Positions 36,401 to 49,310 of a stretch of DNA of 64,000 bases are shown piece by piece. The notes under the pieces are model-generated. The model ran no database searches and was not told the origin of the DNA. It was given only the letters and a program-made list of their open reading frames with translations. The DNA is from Tomocerus qinae. Its lineage: Eukaryota; Arthropoda; Collembola; Entomobryomorpha; Tomoceridae. The position numbers and the translations under genes were made by a program. Position 1 is the stretch's first letter; every line of letters starts with the position of its first letter. Location of the stretch: the NCBI GenBank assembly GCA_020055645.1, contig CM034546.1, forward strand, positions 128,795,875 to 128,859,874, in the 5' to 3' direction.

Positions 36401-38511
36401 TCTCCTTTGGTTTTCACTATTGCATCTACAGGGTGTCCTGGCACTGGTTTTTGCATCACATATATATTGAATGACATCTCACAGTCTCCGCCACACTTGC
36501 CTCTAAACTTGCAAAAATATTTCTTTTTTCCAAGGACAACTTTATCACGGGCATTAAAAGAACATGGATTATTCACATACTTATTAACAATGGAGGGCCA
36601 AACACCGTTATGGAATTTATTTTTGTTGTGCATTGATGTCCAGTCTTCAGGAGATATTTTAACCGCATATTCTTTGGGTGGGTCGTAACACAAATTTTCT
36701 TTTTTGATATTTGCTGTTGCACATAATGTTTCTGTGGAGAAGTTCAATTCTGGGTTGTCATTAAAAGCTGTTGACTCAATTTCGTTGCTTGTAATTGATT
36801 CTTCGTCAGTTAAATTATGTAAACTGTCCGTTAATTTGTTTTCCTCAAAGCATATAGCTTTTTCAAATTTGTGATTCGTGCTGTCGTCGATTGCAATGTT
36901 TTGTTCTCCAACTAGTAAGGATGGTAATAATTCATTGTCTCGGTTTTCCTCTAATGCGTTTTCAAAAGATTTATGCGGAAGCATTTCGTTGGGTGTTTCA
37001 TGTTCGGTACCAAGGTTGGAAGATGGCGTGCAATTTTCCTCTGGGTTATTGTTAAAAGTTTTGCAAGAAGGACATACGTAAAAATCTTGACCGTAATAAT
37101 CGGTTACACAACACTTATTGGAGTAGTGATACCATCTAAGAAGAATTAATTTGGATTAATAATATTACATAGCCCGGTAGTACTGAAAATGCATAATTAT
37201 GCATATTATTTGGAAAGTGAGTTTTAGGCAATTCACAGTATATATTTTAAAATTAAGTTGAAACATATCTGGGAATAATTATATTCATTTTTTTGCATTT
37301 GCAAGTCCAACTTCAATAAAAATGTATAACTATTTTATTAAAGGTCATTAACGTCTAAAAATAAAAAAATAAGTTCATATGAAGACCATTATAATATATC
37401 TATTTATCAATATTTGGATGATACTAGTAATATTCTTCTAATTTTTTTTCATTTTAAAGCTTTTCACTACTTAATACGTTTATAGTTTTAATGAATACTT
37501 TAGAAACTTAAAAGCAATATTTAATTATAATATTTAAATATGGCTTAACATTTTTGATTCAAACCTTTGATTAAATTCAAAGATACTATGGCCATTGAAA
37601 AACAATACATACTTTTGGCAATCCAAGATACTGCATTGTACCATGGGGAGATCTCTACTCCGAAATACCTCGTTACAAATGCAATGTCGTTTCCTTTTGG
37701 ATACAAGTGGTGTGAACAATATTTTGAGTTTTCTCTCGCGTTTAGGACGTGGACTAAAGTTGCATAAATCTTGTTCTACGTCTTCACTTATCATTTCCTG
37801 CTCTCCACGAACTACTGGCAAGTAAATAAAATGATATTTATCCTTAAGTTAAAAGAATATAAGTTAAACTACTGTTAGATTGTCTATAGAAGATGTAGCT
37901 CTGTAAACAATTACTAAGCATTAATTATTAATTACTAAGTTTTTTGACTTACTGATTGGGATATCGCAATTCAAATCGTCTGGTTTATCATTTTTATTTA
38001 AGTTCACGTCAATTTGGTTTGATTTTGTAATGTCACTGTCAAAGGTTTCATTAACTTTTGTGTCACACAAACTATTTACAATTTGCTTTCTGGACTCAGA
38101 CGCCAACACTTTACGGATTCTCAAATCGTAAATAACATTGCATGGTATTTCCTGTTCCTCCGAATGCATTATCAGCCGTTTCAAAACATGGCGATTTCTT
38201 TCCTGTTTCGATCGGAAATGAGCTATTGCAGCGTTTTTATATTCTTTTATCTGCGGCCATGAAAATCCTCTGTCCATCAAGGTTGCAGATATTTGTCTAA
38301 GAATGTTAATATTCCGTTGGGACACAAATTTTAAGTTTGCAGCTTTTTTAATTAATTGTTTTGATTTTCGAGATTTGATTCTCTCTTCATGGCGTACTTC
38401 AAGATTAATCCATGTATGCTTTTTCAATAAATTTAAAGGATCCCCTTCAAAGTATCGAAGTATAGTCGGTAATGTATTGTTGCCTTTTTTCCTAGATAAT
38501 AAATAATACAT
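33417..38511 (-). CDS. PHD finger + MULE-type transposase + Ulp1-like protease (one in-frame stop)
   Basis: Four-exon minus-strand model: 38511-37953, 37814-37613, 37135-35733 and 35089-33417, with matching phases and about 1,278 codons. The first exon is basic and helical. A PHD-type zinc finger is built across the exon 2/3 junction: CIC, MVQCSILDC, then WYHYSNKCC and YVCPSC. Exon 3 continues to the transposase core with YFDSTGSICSKV (first Asp), FLYSIMARFPN and VCIDFSFCLLHSVSE (second Asp). Exon 4 has FLCSAHIIRSYL, the C-x2-H signature of MULE-class DDE enzymes. Its end is a Ulp1/C48 cysteine-protease domain: W-MNDRVLNAYI, NHWFLAAVDL (catalytic His), IYDYDSI (Asp) and YECGDHVLR (catalytic Cys). 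A TAA at 33942-33944 interrupts the protease domain in frame; everything else is open. MULE-Ulp1 fusions are known, and NOF is the Drosophila relative. The added PHD finger could target chromatin. Possibly recently inactivated, or a readthrough protein. Confidence 0.85.
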
Positions 38512-41500
38512 CGTTTACGTTTTTAAGAAATTTGGACGAATTCTGGTAAAGTTTGCAATGGAAATATCTATTTTCTATTCAGTCCTGGGTTGGGACTATG
38601 AGGGTATAAAATAAAATCAACATCGAATAACATTTTGCATGGCGTAAATATAAATTTGTAATCACTATAAATACTATGAATGCCCAGAAATATATTTTGC
38701 AGGAATACATGACATGACATGACTAACCGTAACCGTGTGCATTTACGTATTACATAAATACAAGTCGACAGTGTATATTTAGGCTAAGTTTTTGCTGTTT
38801 ACAATGATTTTCAATCAAATCAGGCAATAATACCAGGCATTAATCTTGATGCCAAGTAAAATTCAGGCATTAGGCTTAATGCCGGGCATTATTAGGCATT
38901 AAGCTTAATGCCTGAATTTAATTATTGCCGTTACCACTTATACCACATCAAGTAGGAAGAAATATACATGGATTAAAAGTCTGTGGTTATAATAATAATT
39001 ACGGTCTACTAACAAAAGCAATTGCTAACCATTGTTTTTCTGCAACATCTTGACTATAATTGATGGGTTGGTTGTTACCGTCGTTATCTATAAGCCAAAT
39101 AAACATCAAATGTTTAAATATATTGACAGGTGTTCAATTGAGAATTCTTGTTGGGTAAAGAGAATAACATAAATAAATATATAGAATTAAGAAACAAGAT
39201 GATGGGTCTCAGAAGCCTGAACTCTAAGCAGGAACTGTTCACATCAAACTTACCCATGTCTGTTATGTCAAAGGTCGCAAATTCAAATAAGTAATGTCAT
39301 ACAGCATGCAGGCCTTTTCCACATCCATTTTTTTAATTTTAGCAAAAAGTCCAAATCTTCGTCTGGTCAATTGTTAAAGGGACAAATGATCAATGCAATT
39401 GAATGACAGCGTTATTTTATATTAAAAAGGCGCTCCCTCCAAAGATCACACAGGTCTTCACTTATAGTTTAAAATGTTGCGATTATGGGTAATCGTCAAT
39501 CGTAGAATTTATTATTCAGTATCACCAAAGCCAGACTAAACCTTTTCATATGATTTTTATTAACATTTATTTTTCGTGTTCCGGATTTTCTCATAAAATT
39601 TTGTTGACAAAAATTAATGGTGCAATAAATCTCCTAAATAAAATGCCCACGTTGTCACTTAGTATTACTAAAAATTTGGGTTTTGATTTAATTATCTATA
39701 TCAAAGCTAGTAATAAATTTCAGAATTTCATTTTAATAGGTAGACCTACATCTCTGGTACTTTAATTATTATGTAACAAGGTGTGCTGGTAGTGGGAATT
39801 GAAATTCTCTCAAAACCACTTACAAGGAAAACGTACATGCGTTCTTATGCTATTGAGTAATACTCCATGACTCCTCCACCTTTGGTCCAATTAGTGGTTC
39901 TGAGAGACGTTTAAGTATAATCATAGTATGCTTGTACTTAAAAATCTTAAAAGGTATGGATAGTATACCTTGTTAGGTAGCCATGGTATTTAAATACCTT
40001 GTCTACATCAATATGTAAATTCTGAAACTTAGTTCCCAATTAATGTCCCGCTTTTGGAAAAACTGGGCGTAACAATATAATCCAACATACTGTACAATAA
40101 ATAGTTTTATTACGTTTTTTATTAGAAAATGGGCGAAACTTAAAACATTAGTAAGTCTACACAAAGAAATACATGTTCGTTCAAATTTCTAAGCGCCTAT
40201 TTAAAGATGAATAGCGGAACAATATTGATAAAGGTCTGTTAATTCGTAAAATTAATTTAAATATTGGTTGAGCTACAGCATCAATATTTACTTTAAATAA
40301 AAGTTAGTACAATTTTATGAAAGTTTTCGGCTTTTATTGGTAAGTTGACATCATTTGCAACAAAAAATTGTGCAATCTTTTACAATTCTTCTATTATTGT
40401 GTCTCTCAATTAAAATAAATGCTTTAAATTGTTAACCTCTATAACCGTCTAGTTGTTTAAGATAATTATGCTAGCCTTATCCCTATATTAAATTTTAATG
40501 TTCTAAGGCTTAAAGTAAATTAGTGGCCGAAATTGGAGATAATGAGGTGCACCACCTGCACCTGCAATCTTGTCGAAGAGGGCTGCATCAAAGAATATTG
40601 GTTTGGAAAATTCTGCAAAAAATAGGTTTTGCATGTAAATTCTAGAATAAATTATTTTGAAAATCTAAATCTAGTAATATTATATGGGTTGATTGACATT
40701 AGTTTACGCAATGTAGATTAAACCCAATAATTGCAGTCCGCTTCACGTTAAGGATGTGTATTTGGTCCATCAAAGGTGAGTAAACCTGTAACGTAAAGAT
40801 ATTTCAAAATTTTATTATATAGTTCTAAAATGGCTTTTAATTTTTTATCGTAAAATGGTAAAAATGAAGTAAACCAACTTAAAGTGGTAAAAAAATCTCT
40901 TTCCTCTTTTCATTTAGAAGTAAAAATTGTCTCCTCCTATTTTGCTTTTGAGTGATGAAAACCTTAATTCAATTTAGTTAAACTGGAGTTGTCCTTTTTA
41001 CTATTATTTCTATTATTTACTAGCTTATTCAAAATAATTACATTTCAAAAAGTATCATTACTAGAATATTATTTTATTTGAATTATTATCTTCATTTTCT
41101 ATAACACTTTACATGACATGATCCAGAAGACCTTAGCATATATGACTACAATCTTGTTATGCTATTTTGTTAAATCTAGAATGGTTTACAAAAAATTATG
41201 ACATAGACTGGAATCTTAACAAGCGAACAAATGTTCCGTTTATACCAATTTATTAATCATTGGAAATAAATTGGCTTATTATCAATAACCGGCCATTTTA
41301 AAATGTCAAGAAATATTGATTTAAAGTGTTTAAGGATTAATTAAAAATGCATTGGCTATATCAGGCTGCAAAGACCTAAGAGTACAGCCTGTATACTGTG
41401 TACACCTATAATACTTTACATAATATAAATGTATGAGCAAAACTATTTTATGTTATATGCTTATCTTATATTATGTCCAAATATAGTTTTAAGAAAAACG

Positions 41501-41702
41501 AAATTTCAAAGGCAATTTTAACAAAGGGGAGGTATTATGGATGAACAAAAAATAATTTTATGTTAAAAACAAGTCATTTTGTAACAAGTCATTAGTCGAA
41601 ACTAGGTGAGATAATATATAAGTCTTCTAGATTGTACCAAAATAGTACAAAAGCCAATAGAATAGAAAAAAATATCGTAATATACCGAGTAAAAATAGAA
41701 AA
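38512..41702. other. no gene seen, 5' flank of the transposase gene
   Basis: AT-rich with short accidental frames only. At 38820-38935 a cluster of AGGCATTAAGCTTAATGCCT palindromes occurs. An upstream non-coding exon or promoter of the transposase gene could lie here, but I see no clear signal. Confidence 0.4.
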
Positions 41703-41912
41703 TATCGTCTGCTTAATATTACTAAGTAAAAAGCCATTTTATCATGGCTGCTACAAAGTAACAAGCCATTTTATCATGGCTGCGACAATGTAACAAACCT
41801 ATCTCCTGACACAATGGCTTGTTACATTGTCGCAGTCATGATAAAATTGATTGTTACTTCGTAGCAGACATGATAAAATGGCTTGTTACTTAGCAATGTT
41901 AAGCAGACGATA
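41703..41912. mobile_element. palindromic foldback MITE, right copy
   Basis: Same family as 31487-31760: TATCGTCTGCTTAATATTAC at the left and GTTAAGCAGACGATA at the right, with two 32-base units per arm instead of three and a loop AACCTATCTCCTGACACAAT. TA is present at both edges. Confidence 0.85.
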
Positions 41913-42554
41913 TGTTATTCAGTATAAATAAATTTAAATCGTGGTATTAAAACACTAATATATAAAATGGAAATTATTTCACTTGGTCAAAAATATAAGG
42001 TTGTACGATTAAAACAATATTATATTAAACTAGTAGCCCCCAGCATGGGTGACTATTTGGAAAGGTAGGAATCCAGCATAATCATTTGTATCAGTTAATT
42101 TCGAAATAAACTGTTAACTGCTTACTATTAACCCGTGATAGACTTATTATTATGCATATAGGCGCTTTGCGCTTGCAAATTTCAACCAAAAGCCGCAAAG
42201 TCCATGGCATAAAGTAAAGTTACATAGAGACATACAAACATCCATGAAACATATTTGGAAAGATCTATTTCCAAATATGATGATGGGATTTGGGATGATG
42301 GTAAGTCACATATGAAAACAACACTAGTATGCATCAAAATAAGTACATGCACAATAGAAGGTTTTCCTAATATACCTGTAGATACCTAGTGTTGTTTCCA
42401 GTTTTTTCTTTGTCAAAAATTTATTTTGTTTTTTGTGTTTTTCATTAATATATTTGTAATAATAATTTTACACGTGCCCGTCCAGAGTGTTTGGGTTTAA
42501 ATATCTCATTCCAAAGGGAAATTTTAACTAACTCACTACCAGTATTACTAGTCA
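41913..42554. other. no gene seen, spacer before the right satellite array
   Basis: AT-rich, with short non-recognisable frames only. Confidence 0.4.
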
Positions 42555-45500
42555 CCAGCAATGCTCATTTGGATTGAATGGCAGAGTTTGAAGGCCCACA
42601 AAAATGTTGGTCTTTGGAAAATTAAATTCTATTGTACTAGTTTCTACTAAGCTTTAAATAATTTTTGATCGAAACAATAGAACTGTTTGAAAGTACTTTT
42701 ACTAAGTACCCTCTAGCATTATTAGTCATCTCCAATTCTCATTTGGATTGAATGGCAAGGTTTAAGGGCCCACAAAATTGTTGGTGCTTTGAAAATGAAA
42801 TTCTGTTGTACTAGTTTCAACTAAGACGTAAATAATTTTTGATCGAAACCATAGAATTGTTTGAAACTAATTTTATTACGTGCCCACTAGTCCTATCAAT
42901 CACAATCTACCACATTTTAATTGAATGGCAAGGTTTAAGGGCCCACAGAAATGTTGGCACTTTGAAAATGAAATTCTATTGTTCTAACTTATACTAAGAA
43001 TTAAATAACTTTTGATCAAAACTATAGTAATGTTTGAAACTAATTTTATTAAGTACCTACTAGTCCTATCAATCACACTCCATTCTCATTTAGATTGAAT
43101 GGCAAGGATTAAGGGCCCACAGAAATGTGGTCCTTTGAAAATGAAATGCTGGTGTACCAGTTTCAACTAAGACCTAAATAATCTTTGATCGAAACTATAG
43201 AATTGTTTGAAACTAATTTTATTAAGTACCTACTAGTCATACCAATCACACCCTGTCCACATTTGGATTGAATGGCAAGGTTTAAGGGCCCATAAAATTG
43301 TTGGTGCTTGAAAAATGAAATTCTGTTGTTCTAGTTTCCATTTAGAATTAAATAATTTTTGATCGAAACTATAAAACTCTTTGAAACAATTTTTATCAAC
43401 TACTTCTAGTATTATTAACATCCTCCAAGCCTCATTTGGATTGAATGGCAAGTTTTAAGGGCCCACAAGATTGTTGGTACTTTGAAAATGAAATTTTATA
43501 GTACTATTTTCTACTAAGACTTAAAAAAATTTTGATCGAAACTATAGAATTGTTTGAAATTAATTTTATTAAGTACCTACTAGTCCTATCATCCACACTC
43601 CATCCTCTTTTGGATTGAATGGCAAGGTTTAAGGGCCCACAAAATTGTTGGTTCTTGGTAAATTAAATTTTGTTGTCCTAGTTTCCACTTAGAATTAAAT
43701 AAATTTTGATCGAAACTATAGAACTGGTTGAAACAATTTATATCAAGTACGTACTAGTCCTATCAATCACCCACAATCCTCATTTGGATTGAATGGCAAG
43801 GCTTTAGGGCCCACAAAATTGTTGGTTCTTGATAAATTAAATTCTGTTGTTCTAGTTCCCACTTAGAATTAATTAATTTTTGATCGAAACTATAAAACTG
43901 TTTGAAACTATTTTTATCAACTACCTACTAGTCCTATTAACACCCTCCTAACCTCATTTGGATTGAATGGCAAGTTTTAAGGGCCCACAAGATTGTTGGT
44001 ACTTTGAAAAGGAAATTTTATAGTACTATTTTCTACTAAGACTTAAATAAATTTTGATCGAAACTATAGAATTGTTTGAAATTAATTTTATTAAGTACCT
44101 ACTAGTCCTATCAATCACACTCCATCCTCTTTTGGATTGAATGGCAAGGTTTAAGGGCCCACAAAATTGTTGTTTCTTGGTAAATTAAATTTTGTTGTTC
44201 TAGTTTCCACTTAGAATTAAATAACTTTTGATCGAAACTATAGAACTGGTTGAAACAATTTTTATCAAATACCTACTAGTCCTATCAATGACCTTCAATC
44301 CTAATTTGGATTGAATGGCAAGGTTTAAGGGCCCATAAAATTGTTGGTGCTTGAAAAATGAAATTCTGTTGTTCTAGTTTCCACTTAAAATTAAATAATT
44401 TTTGATCGAAACTATAAAACTGTTTGAAACTATTTTTAGCAACTACTTCTAGTCCTATTAACATCCTCCAAGCCTCATTTGGATTGAATGGCAAGGTTTA
44501 AGGGCCCACAAAATTGTTGGTACTTTGAAAATGAAATTTTATAGTACTATTTTCTACTAAGACTTAAATAAATTTTGATCGAAACTATAGAATTGTTTGA
44601 AATTAATTTTATTAAGTACCTACTAGTCCTATCAATCACACTCCATCCTCTTTTGGATTGAATGGCAAGGTTTAAGGGCCCACAAAATTGTTGGTTCTTG
44701 ATAAATTAAATTCTGATGTTCTAGTTCCCACTTAGAATTAATTAATTTTTGATCGAAACTATAAACCTGTTTGAAACTATTTTTATCAACTACCTACTAG
44801 TCCTATTAACACCCTCCTAACCTCATTTGGATTGAATGGCAAGGTTTAAGGGCCCACAAAATTGTTGGTTCTTGATAAATTAAATTTTGTTGTTCAAGTT
44901 TCCGCTTAGAATTAAATAACTTTTGATCGAAACTATAAAACTGGTTGAAACAATTTTTATCAAATACCTACTAGTCCTATCAACCACCTTCAATCCTAAT
45001 TTGGATTGAATGGCAAGCTTTAAGGGCCCATAAAATTGTTGGTGCTTGAAAAATGAAATTCTGTTGTTCTAGTTTCCACTTAGAATTAAATAATTTTTGA
45101 TCGAAACTATAAAACTGTTTGAAACTATTTTTATCAACTACCTACTAGTCCTATTAACATTCTCCAAGCCTCATTTGGATTGAATGGCAAGGTTTAAGGG
45201 CCCACAAAATTGTTGGTTCTTGGTAAATTAAATTTTGTTGTTCTAGTTTCCACTTAGAATTAAATAACTTTTGATCGAAACTAAAGAACTGGTTGAAACA
45301 ATTTTTATCAAATACCTACTAGTTTTATCAATGACCTTCAATCCTAATTTGGATTGAATGGCAAGGTTTAAGGGCCCATAAAATTGTTGGTGATTGAAAA
45401 ATGAAATTCTGTTGTTCTAGTTTCCACTTAGAATTAAATAATTTTTGATCGAAACTATAAAACTGTTTGAAATTAATTTTATTAAGTACCTACTAGTCCT

Positions 45501-48500
45501 ATCAATCACAATCCATCCTCATTTGGATTGAATGGCAAGGTTTAAGGGCACACAAAATTGTTGGTTCTTGATAAATTAAATTCTGATGTTCTAGTTCCCA
45601 CTTAGAATTAATTAATTTTTGATCGAAACTATAAAACTGGTTGAAACAATTTTTATCAAATACCTACTAGTCTTATCAATGACCTTCAATCCTAATTTGG
45701 ATTGAATGGCAAGGTTTAAGGGCCCACAAAATTGTTGGTTCTTTGTAAATTAAATTTTGTTGTTCTAGTTTCCACTTAGAATTAAATAACTTTTGATCGA
45801 AACTATAGAACTGGTTGAAACAATTTTTATCAAATACCTACTAGTCTTATCAATGACCTTCAATCCTAATTTGGATTGAATGGCAAGGTTTAAGGGCCCA
45901 TAAAATTGTTGGTGCTTGAAAAATGAAATTCTGTTGTCCTAGTTTCCACTTAGAATTAAATAATTTTTGATCGAAACTATAAACCTGTTTGAAACTATTT
46001 TTAGCAACTACTTCTAGTCCTATTAACATCCTCCAAGCCTCATTTGGATTGAATGGCAAGGTTTAAGGGCCCACAAAATTGTTGGTACTTTGAAAATGAA
46101 ATTTTATAGTACTATTTTCTATTAAGACTTAAGTAAATTTTGATCGAAACTATAGAATTGTTTGAAATTAATTTTATTAAGTACCTACTAGTCCTATCAA
46201 TCACAGCCCATCCTCATTTGGATTGAATGGCAAGGTTTAAGGGCCCACAAAATTGTTGGTTCTTGATAAATTAAATTTTGTTGTTCAAGTTTCCACTTAG
46301 AATTAAATAACTTTTGATCGAAACTATAGAACTGGTTGAAACAATTTTTATCAAATACCTACTAGTCCTATCAACCACCTTCAATCCTAATTTGAATTGA
46401 ATGGCAAGGTTTAAGGGCCCATAAAATTGTTGGTGCTTGAAAAATGAAATTCTGTTGTTCTAGTTTCCACTTAGAATTAAATAATTTTTGATCGAAACTA
46501 TAAAACTGTTTGAAACTATTTTTATCAACTACCTACTAGTCCTATTAACATTCTCCAAGCCTCATTTGGATTGAATGGCAAGGTTTAAGGGCCCACAAAA
46601 TTGTTGGTTCTTGGTAAATTAAATTTTGTTGTTCTAGTTTCCACTTAGAATTAAATAACTTTTGATCGAAACTAAAGAACTGGTTGAAACAATTTTTATC
46701 AAATACCTACTAGTTTTATCAATGACCTTCAATCCTAATTTGGATTGAATGGCAAGGTTTAAGGGCCCATAAAATTGTTGGTGCTTGAAAAATGAAATTC
46801 TGTTGTTCTAGTTTCCACTTAGAATTAAATAATTTTTGATCGAAACTATAAAACTGTTTGAAATTAATTTTATTAAGTACCTACTAGTCCTATCAATCAC
46901 AATCCATCCTCATTTGGATTGAATGGCAAGGTTTAAGGGCACACAAAATTGTTGGTTCTTGATAAATTAAATTCTGATGTTCTAGTTCCCACTTAGAATT
47001 AATTAATTTTTGATCGAAACTATAAAACTGGTTGAAACAATTTTTATCAAATACCTACTAGTCTTATCAATGACCTTCAATCCTAATTTGGATTGAATGG
47101 CAAGGTTTAAGGGCCCACAAAATTGTTGGTTCTTTGTAAATTAAATTTTGTTGTTCTAGTTTCCACTTAGAATTAAATAACTTTTGATCGAAACTATAGA
47201 ACCGGTTGAAACAATTTTTATCAAATACCTACTAGTCTTATCAATGACCTTCAATCCTAATTTGGATTGAATGGCAAGGTTTAAGGGCCCATAAAATTGT
47301 TGGTGCTTGAAAAATGAAATTCTGTTGTCCTAGTTTCCACTTAGAATTAAATAATTTTTGATCGAAACTATAAACCTGTTTGAAACTATTTTTAGCAACT
47401 ACTTCTAGTCCTATTAACATCCTCCAAGCCTCATTTGGATTGAATGGCAAGGTTTAAGGGCCCACAAAATTGTTGGTACTTTGAAAATGAAATTTTATAG
47501 TACTATTTTCTACTAAGACTTAAGTAAATTTTGATCGAAACTATAGAATTGTTTGAAATTAATTTTATTAAGTACCTACTAGTCCTATCAATCACAGTCC
47601 ATCCTCATTTGGATTGAATGGCAAGGTTTAAGGGCCCACAAAATTGTTGGTTCTTGATAAATTAAATTTTGTTGTTCAAGTTTCCACTTAGAATTAAATA
47701 ACTTTTGATCGAAACTATAGAACTGGTTGAAACAATTTTTATCAAATACCTACTAGTCCTATCAACCACCTTCAATCCTAATTTGAATTGAATGGCAAGG
47801 TTTAAGGGCCCATAAAATTGTTGGTGCTTGAAAAATGAAATTCTGTTGTTCTAGTTTCCACTTAGAATTAAATAATTTTTGATCGAAACTATAAAACTGT
47901 TTGAAACTATTTTTATCAACTACCTACTAGTCCTATTAACATTCTCCAAGCCTCATTTGGATTGAATGGCAAGGTTTAAGGGCCCACAAAATTGTTGGTT
48001 CTTTGTAAATTAAATTTTGTTGTTCTAGTTTCCACTTAGAATTAAATAACTTTTGATCGAAACTATAGAACTGGTTGAAACAATTTTTATCAAATACCTA
48101 CTAGTCTTATCAATGACCTTCAATCCTAATTTGGATTGAATGGCAAGGTTTAAGGGCCCATAAAATTGTTGGTGCTTGAAAAATGAAATTCTGTTGTTCT
48201 AGTTTCCACTTAGAATTAAATAATTTTTGATCGAAACTATAAAACTGTTTGAAACAATTTTTAGCAACTACTTCTAGTCCTATTAACATCCTCCAAGCCT
48301 CATTTGGATTGAATGGCAAGGTTTAAGGGCCCACAAAATTGTTGGTACTTTGAAAATGAAATTTTATAGTACTATTTTCTACTAAGACTTAAATAAATTT
48401 TGATCGAAACTATAGAATTGTTTGAAATTAATTTTATTAAGTACCTACTAGTCCAATCAATCACACTCCATCCTCTTTTGGATTGAATGGCAAGGTTTAA

Positions 48501-49310
48501 GGGCCCACGAAATTGTTGGTTCTTGATAAATTAAATTTTGTTGTTCAAGTTTCCACTTAGAATTAAATAACTTTTGATCGAAACTATAGAACTGTTTGAA
48601 ACTATTTTTATCAACTACCTACTAGTCCTATTAACAACCTCCAAGCCTCATTTGGATTGAATGGCAAGGTTTAAGGGCTCACAAAATTGTTGTTTCTTGG
48701 TAAATTAAATTTTGTTGTTCTAGTTTCCACTTAGAATTAAATAACTTTTGATCGAAACTATAGAACTGGTTGAAACAATTTTTATCAAATACCTTTTAGT
48801 CCTATCTATGACCTTCAATCCTAATTTGGATTGAATGGCAAGGTTTAAGGGCCCACAAAATTGTTGGTTCTTGATAAATTAAATTGTGTTGTTCTAGTTC
48901 CCACTTAGAATTAATTAATTTTTGATCGAAACTATAAAACTGTTTGAAACTATTTTTATCAACTACCTACTACCCCTATTAACAACCTCCAAGCTTCATT
49001 TGGATTGAATGGCAAGGTTTAAGGGCCCACAAAATTGTTGTTTCTTGGTAAATTAAATTTTGTTGTTCTAGTTTCCACTTAGAATTAAATAACTTTTGAT
49101 CGAAACTATAGAACTGGTTGAAACAATTTTTATCAACTACCTACTAGTCCTATTAACAACCTCCAAGCCTCATTTGGATTGAATGGCAAGGTTTAAGGGC
49201 CCACAAAATATTTGGTTATTGAAATATGAAATTCCGTTTTTTTAGTTTTGCTAATAATGAAACAGCAAATATATAAATAGCTTTTATCGAAGCTATAAAA
49301 CGGTATGAAA
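42555..49310 (-). repeat. 174-bp satellite array, inverted copy, about 39 copies
   Basis: Reverse complement of the 20694-27472 family: GGATTGAATGGCAAGGTTTA + AGGGCCCACAAAATTG, TTTTGATCGAAACTATA and ACCTACTAGTCCTAT recur every 174 bases. The inner edge (42.56-43.6 kb) is more diverged, and the middle is homogeneous with higher-order repetition: one variant recurs at 45850 and 47241 (8 monomers apart) and again at 48110 (5 monomers). The outer edge decays after about 49215. Confidence 0.95.

Noticed and set aside
31761-41702. Terminal inverted repeats of the MULE-type element
   Set aside because: I compared the flanks by eye and found no convincing pair, so no element boundaries are claimed.
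21251-48319. Recurring 69-72 residue open frames beginning MPFNPNEAWRM-like in both satellite arrays
   Set aside because: They start at TTG, follow the 174-base monomer exactly and stay open only because the period is divisible by three. No codon or domain evidence.
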